Source: Pseudofabraea citricarpa (Eukaryota > Ascomycota > Leotiomycetes > Helotiales > Dermateaceae). From it: DNA of 64,000 nucleotides. The stretch's first letter is position 1. Each line of letters opens with the position of its first letter. This document shows positions 33,773 through 46,586 of this stretch, in pieces. Position numbers and translations under genes: made by a program. The stretch is from assembly GCA_029641185.1 (NCBI GenBank), contig JAPWGK010000009.1:322501-386500 (forward strand), read 5' to 3'. The notes under the pieces were generated by a model. The model saw nothing but the letters and a program-made list of their open reading frames with translations, searched no databases and was not told the origin of the DNA.

Positions 33773-35868
33773 AACGGTGGGCTTGGTCTATTGGCGCTGG
33801 ATTGGCGACGAAGATGCGGAGGACTTGATACGGTGAATCAGAGGATTGGAAATGAATTTGTTTTAGATGAAGCTGAACTTCAGGTTGTGGAGTAGTGCTA
33901 GTTGCTACTAAATATGAAACTCGCGATGCTCGAGAATCAATTTAATGTATTCAAAAGAAGATGGTGGTGGTGGTTGAGTCTAAAAAGATCAAAGGTTGTC
34001 AGAAAGCAAATATATATACAGAATAAGCGAGAGCCTCTAAGGCAGTATATTCACCCATAAGCACTTGATCAAAACACCCGCCCCTTTTCTAAATGATCAC
34101 CAGTATGGTATTCGAACACAGCATAGAAATCTCTGGTCTATGGTTTTCAAATTTGACTCTGCTTGCAAACCAATATCAATGCTCCCAATATGCAAGCAAA
34201 CCTTTGCCACTCAACGGGAAACCAGGGGTTTTCAGATTGATGAGAAAATGAGTTCGAGTGTCTGAAGAGGCAATCTAGGCCATTAATGTTTCCCCTTGTG
34301 AAAACTATGAAAATGCAGTGAAGACTCCTGTATGATACTGAAAAGCATATACTCCGAAGCCTTACCATGGAGGTGAACCTATTCTTTTTTTTTCCCCTTG
34401 AGGAATTTCGTTTTTCCTTCCCTCCTCAATTATTTAAAAGGCCCTCAGCTCTCTACGGCGGGACATCTATCAACCACCACCGATACTAATGGCGAAAGCC
34501 AATTACAATCTGGCTACAGAGTTGAGCTGTCTTTGACCAAAGCGGATGTTCATTTCCCCGTGCCATACTGCCAGTGGGAGCTGCCCTTGTGCAATCGCAA
34601 AGGTAATAAATAGAACAATCTGGGCCTTTTGGTTATATCGCAGTATGAAGAACACAATTATGTGTCGAGATTGACGTCAGTCAGTCGTCAGTTGCTATCA
34701 TTGCATAACTTGTTTAACTTTGTGGATTTTATGCACATCACGTGAACTAACTGACACCGTCACCATGTCATAGACCTCAACCTCATCTCTCTCTCCTGAC
34801 TCACGCGTTCATCTCAAGAGTCAAGACCCGTTCAAAACCAGATGAGTCAAGAAGCAAATCTTAAAATAAGGACAAGGCACAGCGAACTGCAGCACAGCAG
34901 CAGCAGCAGCCTGTTAAGGCACCGGTGTACAATGCAGGCTGACGCAGGATGCATCCCCACCTCTTCATCTGAACTCGTCGGCTCTTGCAGCATCCAACAG
35001 CAAAGTCCGAAGCATCGACCAACCTCGAACTACCGAATCATTTCAAAAGGCTCGGGAAACAAAGCAACAGTCGGTCAATTCTCGTCACCGACAAACCTGC
35101 CATATTCGGCTGGTCGGTAGCGAGCTGGTTCTCCCACTCTTGATCGAGCCCGAGAGACTCGATTATGCTTGATTGCAATAACCTTAAAAAATTCCTCTCT
35201 CGTCATACGCGTTCAACACGTATACATCGAGTGCAACACGAGAAGACCAGAAGAAAATTCCATTGCAACGAATGACATGCCGGTTGCATCTCACTGTTGA
35301 GTCATCCTCTCAACAGCGGCAGATAAGTTGAGTGGTCAGAAGCGAGCAGGGGGGAAAGCCACAAGGGATGGATTCGACACCGAAGTGCGCGGCTCAGCGT
35401 CAGGCATCGATGGAAAATCTGACATGAGGGCCGCAGCAGCAAGGATCCTCAGGCCAGCTGCGGTGGCCTTAGACTCACTCGGATGGCACTCATTGGCAGC
35501 CTAACCATTTGCCTGGGAGTCATGAGGCAGACCGTGTCGCTGTAACTCTATACCGTCTTACTCACCATGTCGAAACTGTGTCCAACATGGAGAAGCATGC
35601 CAAGGGACGGTATAAAAAGGCTGATGATGGATGAAGTCGTCAGCGCTTTTCTTGGTCATCGCCAAACTCAGCAAGAAAGAAAAACTCAGAGCAAGAGATT
35701 GCGCAGCATTCGCCAGATTCAGTGCCGGAAATTCGTAATCCTGAACATTCAACTTTCTATAAAGATCACAAGTCAATACCACTCTCGAGAATTTCCTCAT
35801 CAACAACAACTTCTCTCTTCGCAATACTCAACAACAAGCGAGCTCACCACTCCAAACCCACAACAGCC
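33773..35868. other. Gene-free 2.1-kb region
   Basis: No supported gene. A 92-codon open frame at 34842-35120 is Ser/Gln-rich and has no recognisable feature. The right end should contain the promoter and a leader for the small gene at 35869. Confidence 0.35.
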
Positions 35869-36147
35869 ATGTCGTCCACCCAAGCGCCATCCAAATCCTA
35901 CACGCCCTCCATCTCATCCGTCTCGTCATCCAAGCCACTACTCGGCTCATCATCAACCACCACCAAGAAAGACTCGTTCCGATCCAAAACCAAGAAGCTG
36001 TTGTCGTCCATCAACGAGCCCTCAGCGCCCGTTGACTACGAGAAAGCCGCACGCGAGGGCATGACCAAAGAGGAGATCTGGCTCGCGAAGGCTTATGATG
36101 CAGGACCGCTAGGGAAAGGCAGTGCGTTTAATGCTCGCTGGAACTGA
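35869..36147 (+). CDS. Small Ser/Thr-rich protein, 92 residues, unknown
   Basis: The frame is open further upstream, but the ATG at 35869 (context AGCCATGTC) fits best, because everything before it is repetitive and leader-like. The N-terminal half is Ser/Thr/Lys-rich and likely disordered. The C-terminal half has an ordered look: VDYEKAAREGMTKEEIWLAK, then AYDAGPLGKGSAFNARWN at the end. The compact charged C-terminal motif suggests a conserved family of small fungal proteins, but I cannot name it. No signal peptide or membrane segment is present. Confidence 0.6.
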   Translation: MSSTQAPSKSYTPSISSVSSSKPLLGSSSTTTKKDSFRSKTKKLLSSINEPSAPVDYEKAAREGMTKEEIWLAKAYDAGPLGKGSAFNARWN

Positions 36148-37255
36148 GATTTTCAAGAGCGGAGAAAACTAACGAGATGATGTTTCTCTCTTAGCTGCCG
36201 GATTACCGTCGGGCTTGTTTAAGCTTCATTGAGCGAGAAGCGAGCAGGGAGGAGAGCGAGAGAGATGGAGATGGAGAGAGAGCGCGCCTGGTTTGTCTCA
36301 GGCTCGGCTCTCTTTCGTGGGGGTGCATCAGCCAAGATGGCGGACTTTGCAAAAGCGACGGAGTACGGAGTTGTGTTCTGCTTGGGTTCCTTTTTCTTCT
36401 TCTTCTTTTTATGATGAGGATCTGCATGAGTATCAAGATATAAGTGCGTTTCTGGTGGTTATTAGAAATCCAATAGAATTAATTATCGACCTTGAACCGC
36501 TCAAGTCTTTATTTCGATCGCTGTGCGGAGAACTCGCTTCATTCATTGCATTCAAGTCATTCCAACTTCTCTCTGTGGAGTTATCTCGCCAGCCCCAGTG
36601 ATTGATTCATTGATCTTGGCTGCCAGAGCCAAGCTGACCTAATGTAGACAGATTCTCAGAAACAATGGGTGGGAGAGAACTTCAGCAGCGATAAAATTCC
36701 ACCAAATATAAAGCGGGATTATTGTCCAGCGTAATCGATAAGGTCCAGCGAGAGCATAATCAACAAGACACATAGCATGGCAACACTACCCAACATGATA
36801 TCAAGAAACTAAGCTCGGTTGAACGCCGATTTTACAAGTAAACAGTAAACCATTCCACAACATTATTCGGGGGTAAAGTGGCAGTTTTTTCTTATGGGGT
36901 GTTGGTAAATTGTATCATGAAACGACAGATGCACATGAATCACAAATTGGAAACTACGAATTTCTTAGATCAAAGATCAACGAGGCGAGACAAATATAAC
37001 ATCTGGTAAAATCATTTTCATTCGATTCGTTGCGAGCCCTCGCTTCAATCGTGTATACCTAGGTAATACCGTAAGAGCGTTACTGCAGTACCGGACGTTT
37101 CGATCTACTTAAGTCATGTGCCCAGTTTTCCATCCCACTGTATCTGGTCTGCCAGGTACAAGATCCGTCCACATTTACTTACCTTTCATCATTTCATCAT
37201 TGGTTCCTTTGGTTAATGAGATTTTTCATCTGCAAAGAATGTTAGCCACAAAATT
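36148..37255. other. 3' side spacer between the small protein and MTD1 extension
   Basis: 1.1 kb with no supported gene. A poly-T/C tract lies near 36390-36412. Confidence 0.4.
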
Positions 37256-40255
37256 TCAATCTCTACAAAAAGAAAGAACCGCACCAGAGGAAGTGGAATC
37301 ATTATTAGTAGAAGCTAGACTCTGAGGTTTAGAAGCTGCACTCTTCGCAATCTGACCGACTTTGGTAGTTGGAGTTGAATCACTTGATGCTGACTTTGCA
37401 GATTCACTCAATGTACTGCCACCTTGAGCAGGAAAAGGCGACTTAAGTTCTGGTGGTTTTGACTTTGCCGGACCACTGCTACCTTGAGCAGGAAAAAGCG
37501 ACTTCGATTTTGATAATAGTGACTTTGCCGAACCACTGCTACCTTGAGCAGGAAAAAGCGACTTCGATTTTGGTAATGGTGACTTTGTCAAACCACTGCT
37601 ACCTTGAGCAGAAGTTGACTTCTTCTGCATCCTCGCACCCTGACTACTAAAATATGATGTCGGATGCGCTAGCACAGCTGAGTTCATCTGAGTACTAGCA
37701 CCTTGGCCACCAAAACGTGACGCCAGATCCGCTTGCACAGCTGATATCTTCTGAGTACTAGTAACTTGAGCAGCTAAGGGTAATGGGGAGCCTGCAGCTA
37801 GCTTTGCTTGTGGTTTGGAACTAAGGCTTTGAGCAAAAGTTTCGGGGCGCGGATATTGACTCGCAGCCTGAGGTGCACCAGAGTTGAAGTAAGATCTCTG
37901 AGCATAGAGCATTCTACTGAAAACTTGTCGTTGATTGTGATAATTGAGTTTCGGATCAGTCAACACATCGCCGCCCAAAGCTGTGCAAACTTGAGCAATT
38001 GTTCCTATAACTTCCCCGGTAGCATATAGTACCGGCATAAATTGGCGAAGTTGATCCATTTGTGCTGCATAATTCTGCTCTTCCTCAGTAGTCGGGGTCG
38101 ATCTCTTCCTAGTAGATACAATGGAAGGTGATGTGACGATGTAGCCCCCCCTATACCAGTAACCTGATCCACCTGGGCCTCCACTGCCGAATGATGGTCT
38201 CTGGTAGTCGTTCGGTTTGACATAACTACTATCCGTAATTACAGTGAATCTCAATCCTTTGACGTTGTATGTCTTGGCGTTCACATTCCCGGTTCCTATT
38301 GTATACCGAAGGTTGTATGGAGACTTATATGAAGCTCGAGATGCATCGTTTCCATAAAGCTTATCTCTCATAATAGCTACTTCGTCTAGACATTTTTGAA
38401 CTTTCGACGGTTCATTACGGAAGGGCTCAGAGCTGAACTTCCTCTTATGGGATCGCTGATTGCCGAACACTTCTGGCGTATGACTCTTAGGGCGAAGTTG
38501 TTGATAGCCGACACCTTTAAACGTACGACTTTCAAAGGAAGACGGGCTGCGGCCGAAGGCTAGAACGCCAGAGTCTTGATGGCTAGGTACATGAGGACTT
38601 GAACCATGCTGTTCCTTGGTGTAGACTTTGACGGCGTGATCTCTATCTTTAGGCTGTTGCTTGTTGGGGACTTCAAGGGTACAATCTTTGCGGCCAGGCT
38701 GTTGATTGCTTACAATTCCACTGCTACAATCCTCATCATCCAAAGAGTCGTAATCACTGGATTCTGACGCTTCCCAAGTCTCCACATCTGAAGAAGACTC
38801 TAGTTCGGCGTTTTCAAGATCCACAACGTCACGACTAGCGACATTGTGACTTTCGAACGTCGGCTTTGGTGAGCCCCACAGCTGATTTGTTGATAGGCTC
38901 ATCTGATGAGATCGTGGAGGCTCAGGATAAGCAGTCGACTGGACTGTCAAATCTTCTGGGGTTTCGACAAGACCTCTTTGTGGAGTTGTAGAAGGGGTCA
39001 AATCGCGACGTGGACTACCAGGCCAGTAAATTTCAACTGGATAAGTTGGGCGACCGTCTTCATATGCAAAATGCAACTGAAATACTTGATCGGGATTATA
39101 GAACGAAGTTAAATTGGAACGAACCTCGTGATCACGCTGGATATGAACCAGGCGTAAAATGTTTCTTAGCAATATGGCGATCGTTACCTTGCCGATTGCT
39201 GGAATATAGATTGAAGCTTTGTCCTTGACCTCAGGGTCAAAGTTTTTGTCGTTGGCAAAGTTGATGCAGATCACACCAGCCTTCAAGTGTTGGAGAGGGA
39301 CCTTGAATGCCTTTGAGGGAACTCCACTGATAACCACATCACTAACGGGCAGTACATCCTTTAAAGTCTTCGTGGTATGATGACAATCGTGTTTGGGTTG
39401 TCGAATTCCCTCCCCTCTGCTGAAAATCTGGATGCCGTTTACATCGACTGAGTAAACGGTGGCACCATCGTTAGCTAAGAGGGCTGCGAGTGGACGACCA
39501 ACAACCTCTGATCGATTGATGACGGTAATAGTCTTGCCGTAAAGACGATTGCCGTATTCGAGCTTGGAGTTGTAAACCTGAATGTACTCTAGCACCTTAA
39601 TGATTGCCAGGGGCGTGCATGGAAGAATGGACTTGATCTCATTCTTTGGGGCGTCGAGAAAGCGTACATTCTGGTACATGTTGAAAATATATTGATGGCT
39701 CAGTCCTTCGGCATCTTTCTCGGGGCATACGACGGACTGAAGATACTGATCACGCCGAGTCTCTCGTCTGAAAATTGGATAGTAGACCACGACGCCATTG
39801 ATGGCTGGGTCCTCATTTGCTTTGATAATCTCGGCCTCGACATCTTCGGGATCAACGGGGCGCACTTCGTAAGCGATGTTACTGTATCTGTTAGCTCTTG
39901 TCATCATACAAGAGTACCTCAGACATTCGTTGATGTTTGAGAACCCCGAGAGACTCGATGATGCTGAGAAATAATGAGGTAGTCAAGATTAACAAAAGAC
40001 TGGTAGAATAGATGCATAAGATAGAAATAGGCTAACTTACATTTCTGAACATGTTTTGGCGGTGTACTCCGCATATATACGAGAGCCTTCGTCGTCGGTT
40101 GCGAGAAAGGCAACAAGTTTAGGTGAAGTATGTGAGTTGGTGTTGGCCATCAAAACCTCGCGAATCTCGTTGAGGAATGGCTTGGCGATTGTGTTGGCGA
40201 GAATCACCTTGCATATCGACTTACGTCCCGAGGGAGCCAAGTCAGTAGAAGCCAT
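37256..40255 (-). CDS. MTD1: Methylenetetrahydrofolate dehydrogenase (NAD+) with a ~626-residue C-terminal extension
   Basis: Two exons (40255-40041 and 39881-37256) give 946 residues. The intron starts GTAAGT, and its acceptor was chosen so that TCSE-INIAYEVR keeps the spacing of the family. The first ~320 residues are a complete Mtd1: GVVVYYPIF, the catalytic-region SILPCTPLAIIKVLEY, the NAD-site block TVINRSEVVGRPLAALLAND, SVDVNGIQIF, and the closing PAIGKVTIAILLRNILRL. Mtd1 oxidises 5,10-methylene-THF to methenyl-THF in cytosolic one-carbon metabolism and normally stops here. Instead the frame continues, first with YNPDQVFQLHFAYEDGRPTY, then an acidic Ser-rich part, then a Gly-rich centre, a helical stretch near QMDQLRQFMPVLYATGEVIG, and finally a 60-bp repeat region. 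The extension is not recognised. It could be a true fusion or a second gene read in the same frame. Confidence 0.75.
37401..37620 (-). repeat. 60-bp minisatellite in the MTD1 extension
   Basis: ACCTTGAGCAGGAAAA recurs at 37421, 37481 and 37541, with a broken copy at 37601. Each unit is exactly 60 bp and encodes 20 residues around KSKSLFPAQGSSG. Neighbouring DNA (about 37620-37770) carries a more diverged QGA/ST-rich version. Confidence 0.92.
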
Positions 40256-42086
40256 TGTTGATATAGTCCCTAAACCAAAGACTGTCAGTTTGCCAAAGGT
40301 TTGCAATGCATAGGATGGGGCAGTGCTGCACTTCTAAGATTGCGCAATGCAGCAGGGCAAAGTAGAAGGAATGCGATCTTCCAAACTTTGCTCCATTGCA
40401 TGGGAATATGGAAGATTGGTAACTCACCCTGGACAAACAAGTTTGTGTTGGTATAACAGGACAGCAACAATGGTGATGCGCGTTGCCGTGGTCGCGAGCT
40501 GCTTGCTTTAGCTGCTTGCAATCAGGAGAAGCAAGTGCTAGTTGTTGACAGTAACAAGATGCAGTTAGATGCAGAGTGGCAATACCTGGAAGAGAACAGC
40601 CACTGACTGAATATCGCGGGGAGACGGGTGTAGAAAGATGGAGGGTGAAGTTGTTTGTGGAGGGTTGAGTTGTGGAGAGGATCGCGAAAATCAAAAAATG
40701 ATCCAGGATTGTCCTTATCGTGGCCCCCCATTCGTTATCGTGAAAATCTCGCGAATGAGCTAACGCAATTAGGAAAGGCGTCAACATCCTCCTGCCACAC
40801 GTGAATCATGGATCAGGACGACCACAATCTTCAATGAGAGACTCGAGGCATTGGGCCGTGTCTCGAGACATCTGCCCTTTCAGACAATTCTTGTAGAAGC
40901 ATGCACCCTTCACCGAAAAAATAGGGCACTTCCACTTCGTTGTGAGCTTCTGGAAGTTTAGCGAGCACCATAAGAAAATCGCACTTTAAGGCCTCAGTAA
41001 ATCAGATGGTTTCCAATAAACCCCCTGATGGCACTCTGGCCATGAAAACCCCCAACTGCCAATTAAATAGCCAAAAATGGACCGGGAGTCAATTATCCTA
41101 ATCAATCTCTTGGAAAGCGGATTTTCATCCCCTCGCTTGCAGCTCCCTCCAGATATTGCGGTCGTTGTGAGCTTGCAGGTGGGCGAATTTATAACTCGAG
41201 AAAGTCCTCATGTATATAAATCCCACGAAAGAGGTCAAACTGAGTGTAGAAATGCCTCGTTGGAACATCTTTTTCGTCTGCCCGAATTTCCATTGACGAA
41301 GCATGTGTATGAGTCAGCACATGTGAGTTATCGCCTTGCGATTCAGGCTTCTTGTCGTGCTATCATCACCGCCTTGGATGGCAGAAAAACAATCCCAAAG
41401 TCGAAGTCGTTTCCCCACTACCGGATCAGACAACACCAACATCTACCATACAGTGTTTTGCAAAGCAGCCAGCGAGACCGGATAACTACTCGACCTCTAC
41501 CACTCAAGCTACCTCGAGCCCAGAAGCAGGAAATTCAAGTCTTCGAATAGGCTGAAGCTTTGCTCCGACTCAATCAGGTCGCTAACCCCACCACAACTGC
41601 AATCCCGCCCCCTTCGAAAACAGCACGTTCAAATTTGCTGTTTAGATATTTTGCTTTGCGGTTGCTGGCTTTTTGTAAGTTGACTTCTTTCTTTTTCGTC
41701 AGGTATCAGGTATCGGCAGCCCCTTTTATGCAGAGCTTCACATCTTCCGCAGGGGAGGCAGCGACTGGCGGCTCTCTTCGTATCACACTATGTATGATGT
41801 TGCTAACTTCACAATGGATAGACATTGTGGACTGAACACCTCTTTCCGAAATTTAATTGCCCATTTAATTGCCCAAATCAGCATTCTTTTGACGATCATC
41901 ATTCGCATCCTCGACGTTACTCTTGTGATTCCGGCACAATATCACCAATAGGCAGAAGCACTCCTACTCGTAACGGCTGGCCTTGCGGGGTTTATCTGCT
42001 GCAAGCAAGAAGGCTGCGTTCATTTCTACTCGAACCATATTTCATGTGTAACAGTGAAATACAATAAAACCAAAAACCCGGTGGAG
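40256..42086. other. Divergent spacer between MTD1 and MMS19
   Basis: 1.8 kb with no firm gene. A 157-codon frame with an ATG at 41077 (ending 41550) has ordinary composition but no recognisable family and sits where the MMS19 leader would be. I do not call it. Confidence 0.35.
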
Positions 42087-45000
42087 ATGGAGGCTGCAGC
42101 AAATGGCGGTTCTGTGGAAGCCGATCCCAATAGAAATCGAACTGTCGACGAGTATATGCAGCAATCTATCGACCGCAATGAACAGCAAATGGGTCTTGTT
42201 GTGACCGATATTACGGGAAGTAAGTCAAAAAAAGAGGTCTTGCGCCCTAACTTTGCAGACTGCTGACTGGACAGGAATCGAACTTGGTGTTGATGGAAAC
42301 GAGACGTTTAAGAATTTTTTGAAGGAGCTGGAAAAATACATCAGCAGAGATGTATCTCTATTAGAGAGTTCCAAAGGTTTGTTGTCTTCGGTTATGTTGA
42401 TTTGAGCATGCTGACCCTTTCAGGAATTGAGCTGCTACAGAGGGTATTGAGTGGCCTTCAGCCAGAAATCTTGTCGATGCATGATAGTAGGCTCGCCCAT
42501 CTCGCCATGTGAAAAGAAGCTGACTTGATTGCAGTATCCAGCCTTCGAGATCTCCTTTCCGCTCGACTTCAACTCGCGGATAACTTCAACTATCGTGCAA
42601 ACATAAAGGACACCGTCAAGTGCTTAAAGTCACTATCCGGTATGAAGCGATTTTTGAAAAACGACGCACCTGCCATCGCAAATAGCCTTCTCAGTATTCC
42701 GCCTAGCGTATGGTCTCAGCAGCTTGTGGATACTCGGATTTTTGTGTATGAAGCGCTCCAAAACTTTCTCGACTCGAATCGTGAATACTTGCGGAAAGAA
42801 GGAAATTATGGACGAAAAGTTATTGATGGTTTAACCGCTCTTGCTCTCCATGAGAAAGATCCATCATGTCTGAGAGTCGTATTTCCACTATATCAGATGC
42901 TAGCCAAGGAACAAGACTTCTGGGGAATCGAAGAGAATGATCTCGAGAAGATTTGGGACTCCTTTGTCCGTTATTATCCGATCAAGATTGGTACCTTCGG
43001 TCAGAATGCTTGGGACTCTTCGAAGCCAGATCCTTTGGTGTTGAAGCAATTACTCCTGCAGTGCTTCATTTCCAATTCAAATTATGCACAGTGGGCGTTT
43101 CCGCGGCTATTGGATTTGTTGGATCAAAATAGTGATGTTTCTGCTGATGTCAAGGTAAACAAACCTCCCTGTCCTCGTTAGTTACCTATTGATACTAATA
43201 TTTTGTAGAAGGATGTTTTCTATACCTTGGAAGCTTGCGTTCGCACATATGATGTATCAATAGTCGAGCAATGGTCTGGCAAGCTCTGGGATTCCTTAAA
43301 GTTTGAGATATTGAATGGCGACAATGAAGAGTTCATCACCGGAGCTGTCGGTGTCATCAAGCAGCTTGCGAAGTCTCTTACTCGGTTGTCATCAGATAAC
43401 TGGACCATTGATACGAACATCCCGCCCTTCTTCATCACTGTCGTGGCTGAGCTTAATGAACGACTCCACGAACCAGCTCAGCGCTTTACCGTACAGTGCG
43501 GCAGGATCTTAGGGGCTATTGCCTCTGCCAATTCGTTTGCATTTCATGCATCAATAAAGCTTAGCATGGGTGCGCTTCTGGTGATCCATCAAACACTTGA
43601 CACCATACCAAAGAAGGATCATATGATGCAGCTGTTCAACCTGTTAATAGCGGCGTGCCCTAGTGCTATTCAGAAACTTAGTAAAACGTCAGAGTCTCGA
43701 ACAGAGGCATTACGTACCTTCAAGGTATATAGACCTTCTCTAATAGAAGTCTACTTTGAGGCTATGCTGCGTCAAGTGAACGCAGATGATAATGATGAGG
43801 TCAAGTATCGTGTCACTACGATCGAGGGATTATCTCTGCTGTTCAAGGTTCCGGATTCTTACGCCCGACGAGACGGGGTCCTCATCGAAGGGCGACCTGT
43901 TGTTGATGTTTTCAACTTCTTATCTGACTATGAGAAGGGCACTATCGTTGAGAGCCTCAGTGGAATTGTGTTGGCAACAGTTCCACAAGACGAAACCATT
44001 CTTCATGCAGCTGTTCTGGCCATGCGAACGACAGCCGTTCGAGATTCAACTATGTTTGTCAGAGTCACACTAGCAAACTTTTTAGGACACTTGCCAGATT
44101 CTGTGTCGTCCAGTATTGAAGTCAAGGCTCTTCTGCCAAAGCTTAATGCTCTAGCACGAATTGCATGCCTGGAAGTCGCTCTTGTGTTGGAGTCCGATAG
44201 TGATGGAGATGTGGGAAAGAGTTTAAAAAAGTGCAAGCTCTTCCACAGCTTCTCTGATGCTTTGATAAAGAAACTAGAATCTATCTTTCGGCATAAAGGC
44301 CAGATACGTTATGCGACTGCGATTGTTGCTACCTTGTATCATGGTATGATGTTGTTCGACGCAGCTTTGGGTGTTGAATACCCTGGTCCTGTGCCTCGTC
44401 TATATGATGGACAACCTTCTATTGGTCAGACAGGTCCTTATGGCGATATCATCATGAGACTCTACCGTTTGTGTATTATCCGCAAAGGTGGAGAAGATGA
44501 AATTCCAATGTACATGGGACTGCGGGAACTTCCATGTGGTGATGAAGTTGTTGATGATCGTTTCTTAGAACTAGTGGCAAAGTTAGCAGCAGCAGGCCTT
44601 AGTTCAGAGCATACTGTGCCCGAATATTCGCCCCTTAATTGGCGTCGACGTCGGCTAGCAAGAAAACAACAATCAGAGTCTATCAACGAGATGTCGAAGT
44701 CCGATAATGCTTTTCAGCAGGCTAGTAAGCAAGCAGATGGAAATCATACTGACCTAACTCCATTTCCATCTGAGGTTTGGACATTATTTGACGCTACGTT
44801 TCCTTCAAATATACAAGGCTTCCGTCAGGAAGATTGTGCAACAGGACCAAAAGACAAATGTTCTGCGAATATCCTCTCAATGGGTTTGTTAGCAGGTGCT
44901 CGCAAACAGGCAAGTGATAGATAGCATGTGAAACAAATACTTGCTAATTTTGATGTGCAGGAGAAACTGTTGTTTGTGGCAAGTGATGTAGCTGCACAGA

Positions 45001-45968
45001 TGATACGAAATGCTATCAGTGATACCAACGGAGCAAGTCACGAAGCGCGTATGTCGTTTATCTATGCACTGCAACTCTCGGTGAACAAATTCGAGGCGAT
45101 GAAGTCAAAATCAGAAACTCATCAGAGTGCCGCAGATCTTATGAGCCAGCTCACAAATGATGCTCCTAATCTGTCTGATTCCGAGGCGTATCGGATCTAT
45201 CAGGTCCTAGCATATACGACCTCAGCTGCGTTGTTAGCATATGATCGATCATTTTACCAACTTATCTCTTCAATGCTTTCAGCTTTGGCGATCCCAACAC
45301 GAAGCATTAAAGTTGCTCAAAGCTTCCGAATTCTCTTGGCGCCTTCTGATATCATTAACAAGAAGCACTTCTGCACCATGCGGTCTCTGGCGTATGGTCA
45401 ATTGTATAATATGACAGTGCCATATATTATTGACCACTTCTCCAAGGAAGTCAGCATAGAGCTCAAGCATAGCTATCTTATAGCGCTTGCAGCAGTCATA
45501 TCTTATATGCCTCTGGAGCTTCTCAAGGATGATGCTGCTCGTGTAATTCCACTTCTTCTAGCAGGCACCGACGTCAACAATCCTGGAGATGATGATCGGA
45601 CCAAGATGGATTGCATTAGTGGCCTCATACGACTTATTCCCGAGGTTCCAGTCATTATCGAAGAACATGTTGATTCAATCATCAATAGAATGACCGAACG
45701 TACGCATAATACCATGGCAGAGCCATCGGATGCTTCGGTCGAATGCCGTGTAAAGGCTTTACAATGTCTTAATCTCTTGGCTATAAACACCCGCCCTCTG
45801 GTCATTTTGAAGCGTAAGCCACGTGTCATCAAAGAGCTGGATATTGCTCTCAACGACGTTTCTCGAACTGTTCGTCAAGCTGCAGAGCGTACAAAAATGG
45901 TATGGTTCAACATCACTGATGAAGATGTCAAAGAGGATGTAGACGAGCACGCGGGTCACAATCACTAG
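42087..45968 (+). CDS. MMS19: MMS19 / Met18, cytosolic Fe-S protein assembly factor
   Basis: Six exons (42087-42219, 42275-42376, 42424-42486, 42535-43154, 43209-44909, 44961-45968) with agreeing phases give 1,208 residues. The whole protein is HEAT-type helical repeats. The N-terminal domain includes LKSLSGMKRF, LEACVRTYDVS and SGKLWDSLKFEILNGDNEEF, a strong MMS19 signature. The C-terminal domain has RVKALQCLNLLA, VILKRKPRVIKELDIALND and RQAAERTKMVWF, which ends the family. MMS19 works with Cia1 and Cia2 to hand Fe-S clusters to DNA repair and replication enzymes such as Rad3/XPD and DNA polymerases. The last intron (44910-44960) begins GC instead of GT (CAG|GCAAGT) and carries an in-frame TAG, so it must be removed. 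Confidence 0.93.
44910..44960 (+). other. Non-canonical GC-AG intron in MMS19
   Basis: 51 bp. The donor CAG|GCAAGT is the consensus with T replaced by C. A TTGCTAAT branch site and TGTGCAG acceptor follow. Reading through hits TAG at codon 5, while splicing restores GARKQ-EKLLFVASDV. Confidence 0.85.
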
Positions 45969-46586
45969 ATGGCATGACTACCTGTTCATTTTGCCATATT
46001 TGGCCGGCTGGTGCCAGACGAGATGCCTTGAAAAGTCATCATATCAGCCGGCAATTTCCAGCAGTTGACACAATTCTCCTTTTGTGTTGTACGCACATTG
46101 ATTTCAAGCATAGCGATGGAGTTCAGAAAGAGGCCGAAAAATTCCAAAATGGGTTACCAGTGCTAGCAGTGGATGTAGTCTTTTAGATGGCGTGTAATCA
46201 ATGACGCTAGAGGCCTTCTTGAGGTCATAAATGAAATAAAGATGATTATGAGAGGGCTCTAAAAAGAATACGAAGTGATTGTTTTTCATTCCCAGATCAT
46301 TATCTCCAGATATAAGACTTTCTTGTAATGGCATTCTCTTCTGGTAAGGGGTTGAGCCTTCCTCGTGCTATGGACATGGGAAATACTCAGCAATGTCCCA
46401 GTATTCTGATAACTTCTTTTAAAATCTCAGGCCTTAGCAAGAGATCATGTTGCGGGTTCGTTCGAAAGTCCAGATATACAAACATGCGATACAGCCCAAT
46501 TGGAACGCCCCAAAACTCCTTCCCTCCCTTCCATACAGTGGATACCTAGGTATATTTTCCATTCTTCATGCGTTTTTAAATCTCAA
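45969..46586. other. 3'-3' spacer between MMS19 and SPC2
   Basis: 618 bp between convergent genes with no supported gene. Confidence 0.4.

Noticed and set aside
34842..35120. 92-codon Ser/Gln-rich frame as a gene
   Set aside because: No homology cue, biased composition, and no splice or start context to support it.
41077..41550. 157-codon ATG frame upstream of MMS19
   Set aside because: Ordinary composition but no recognisable motif, and it sits in the likely leader/promoter of MMS19. Kept as a possibility only.
44910..44936. MMS19 ending at the TAG in the last intron
   Set aside because: This would remove the conserved MMS19 C-terminal domain that lies directly downstream in a compatible frame. 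A GC-AG intron explains it.
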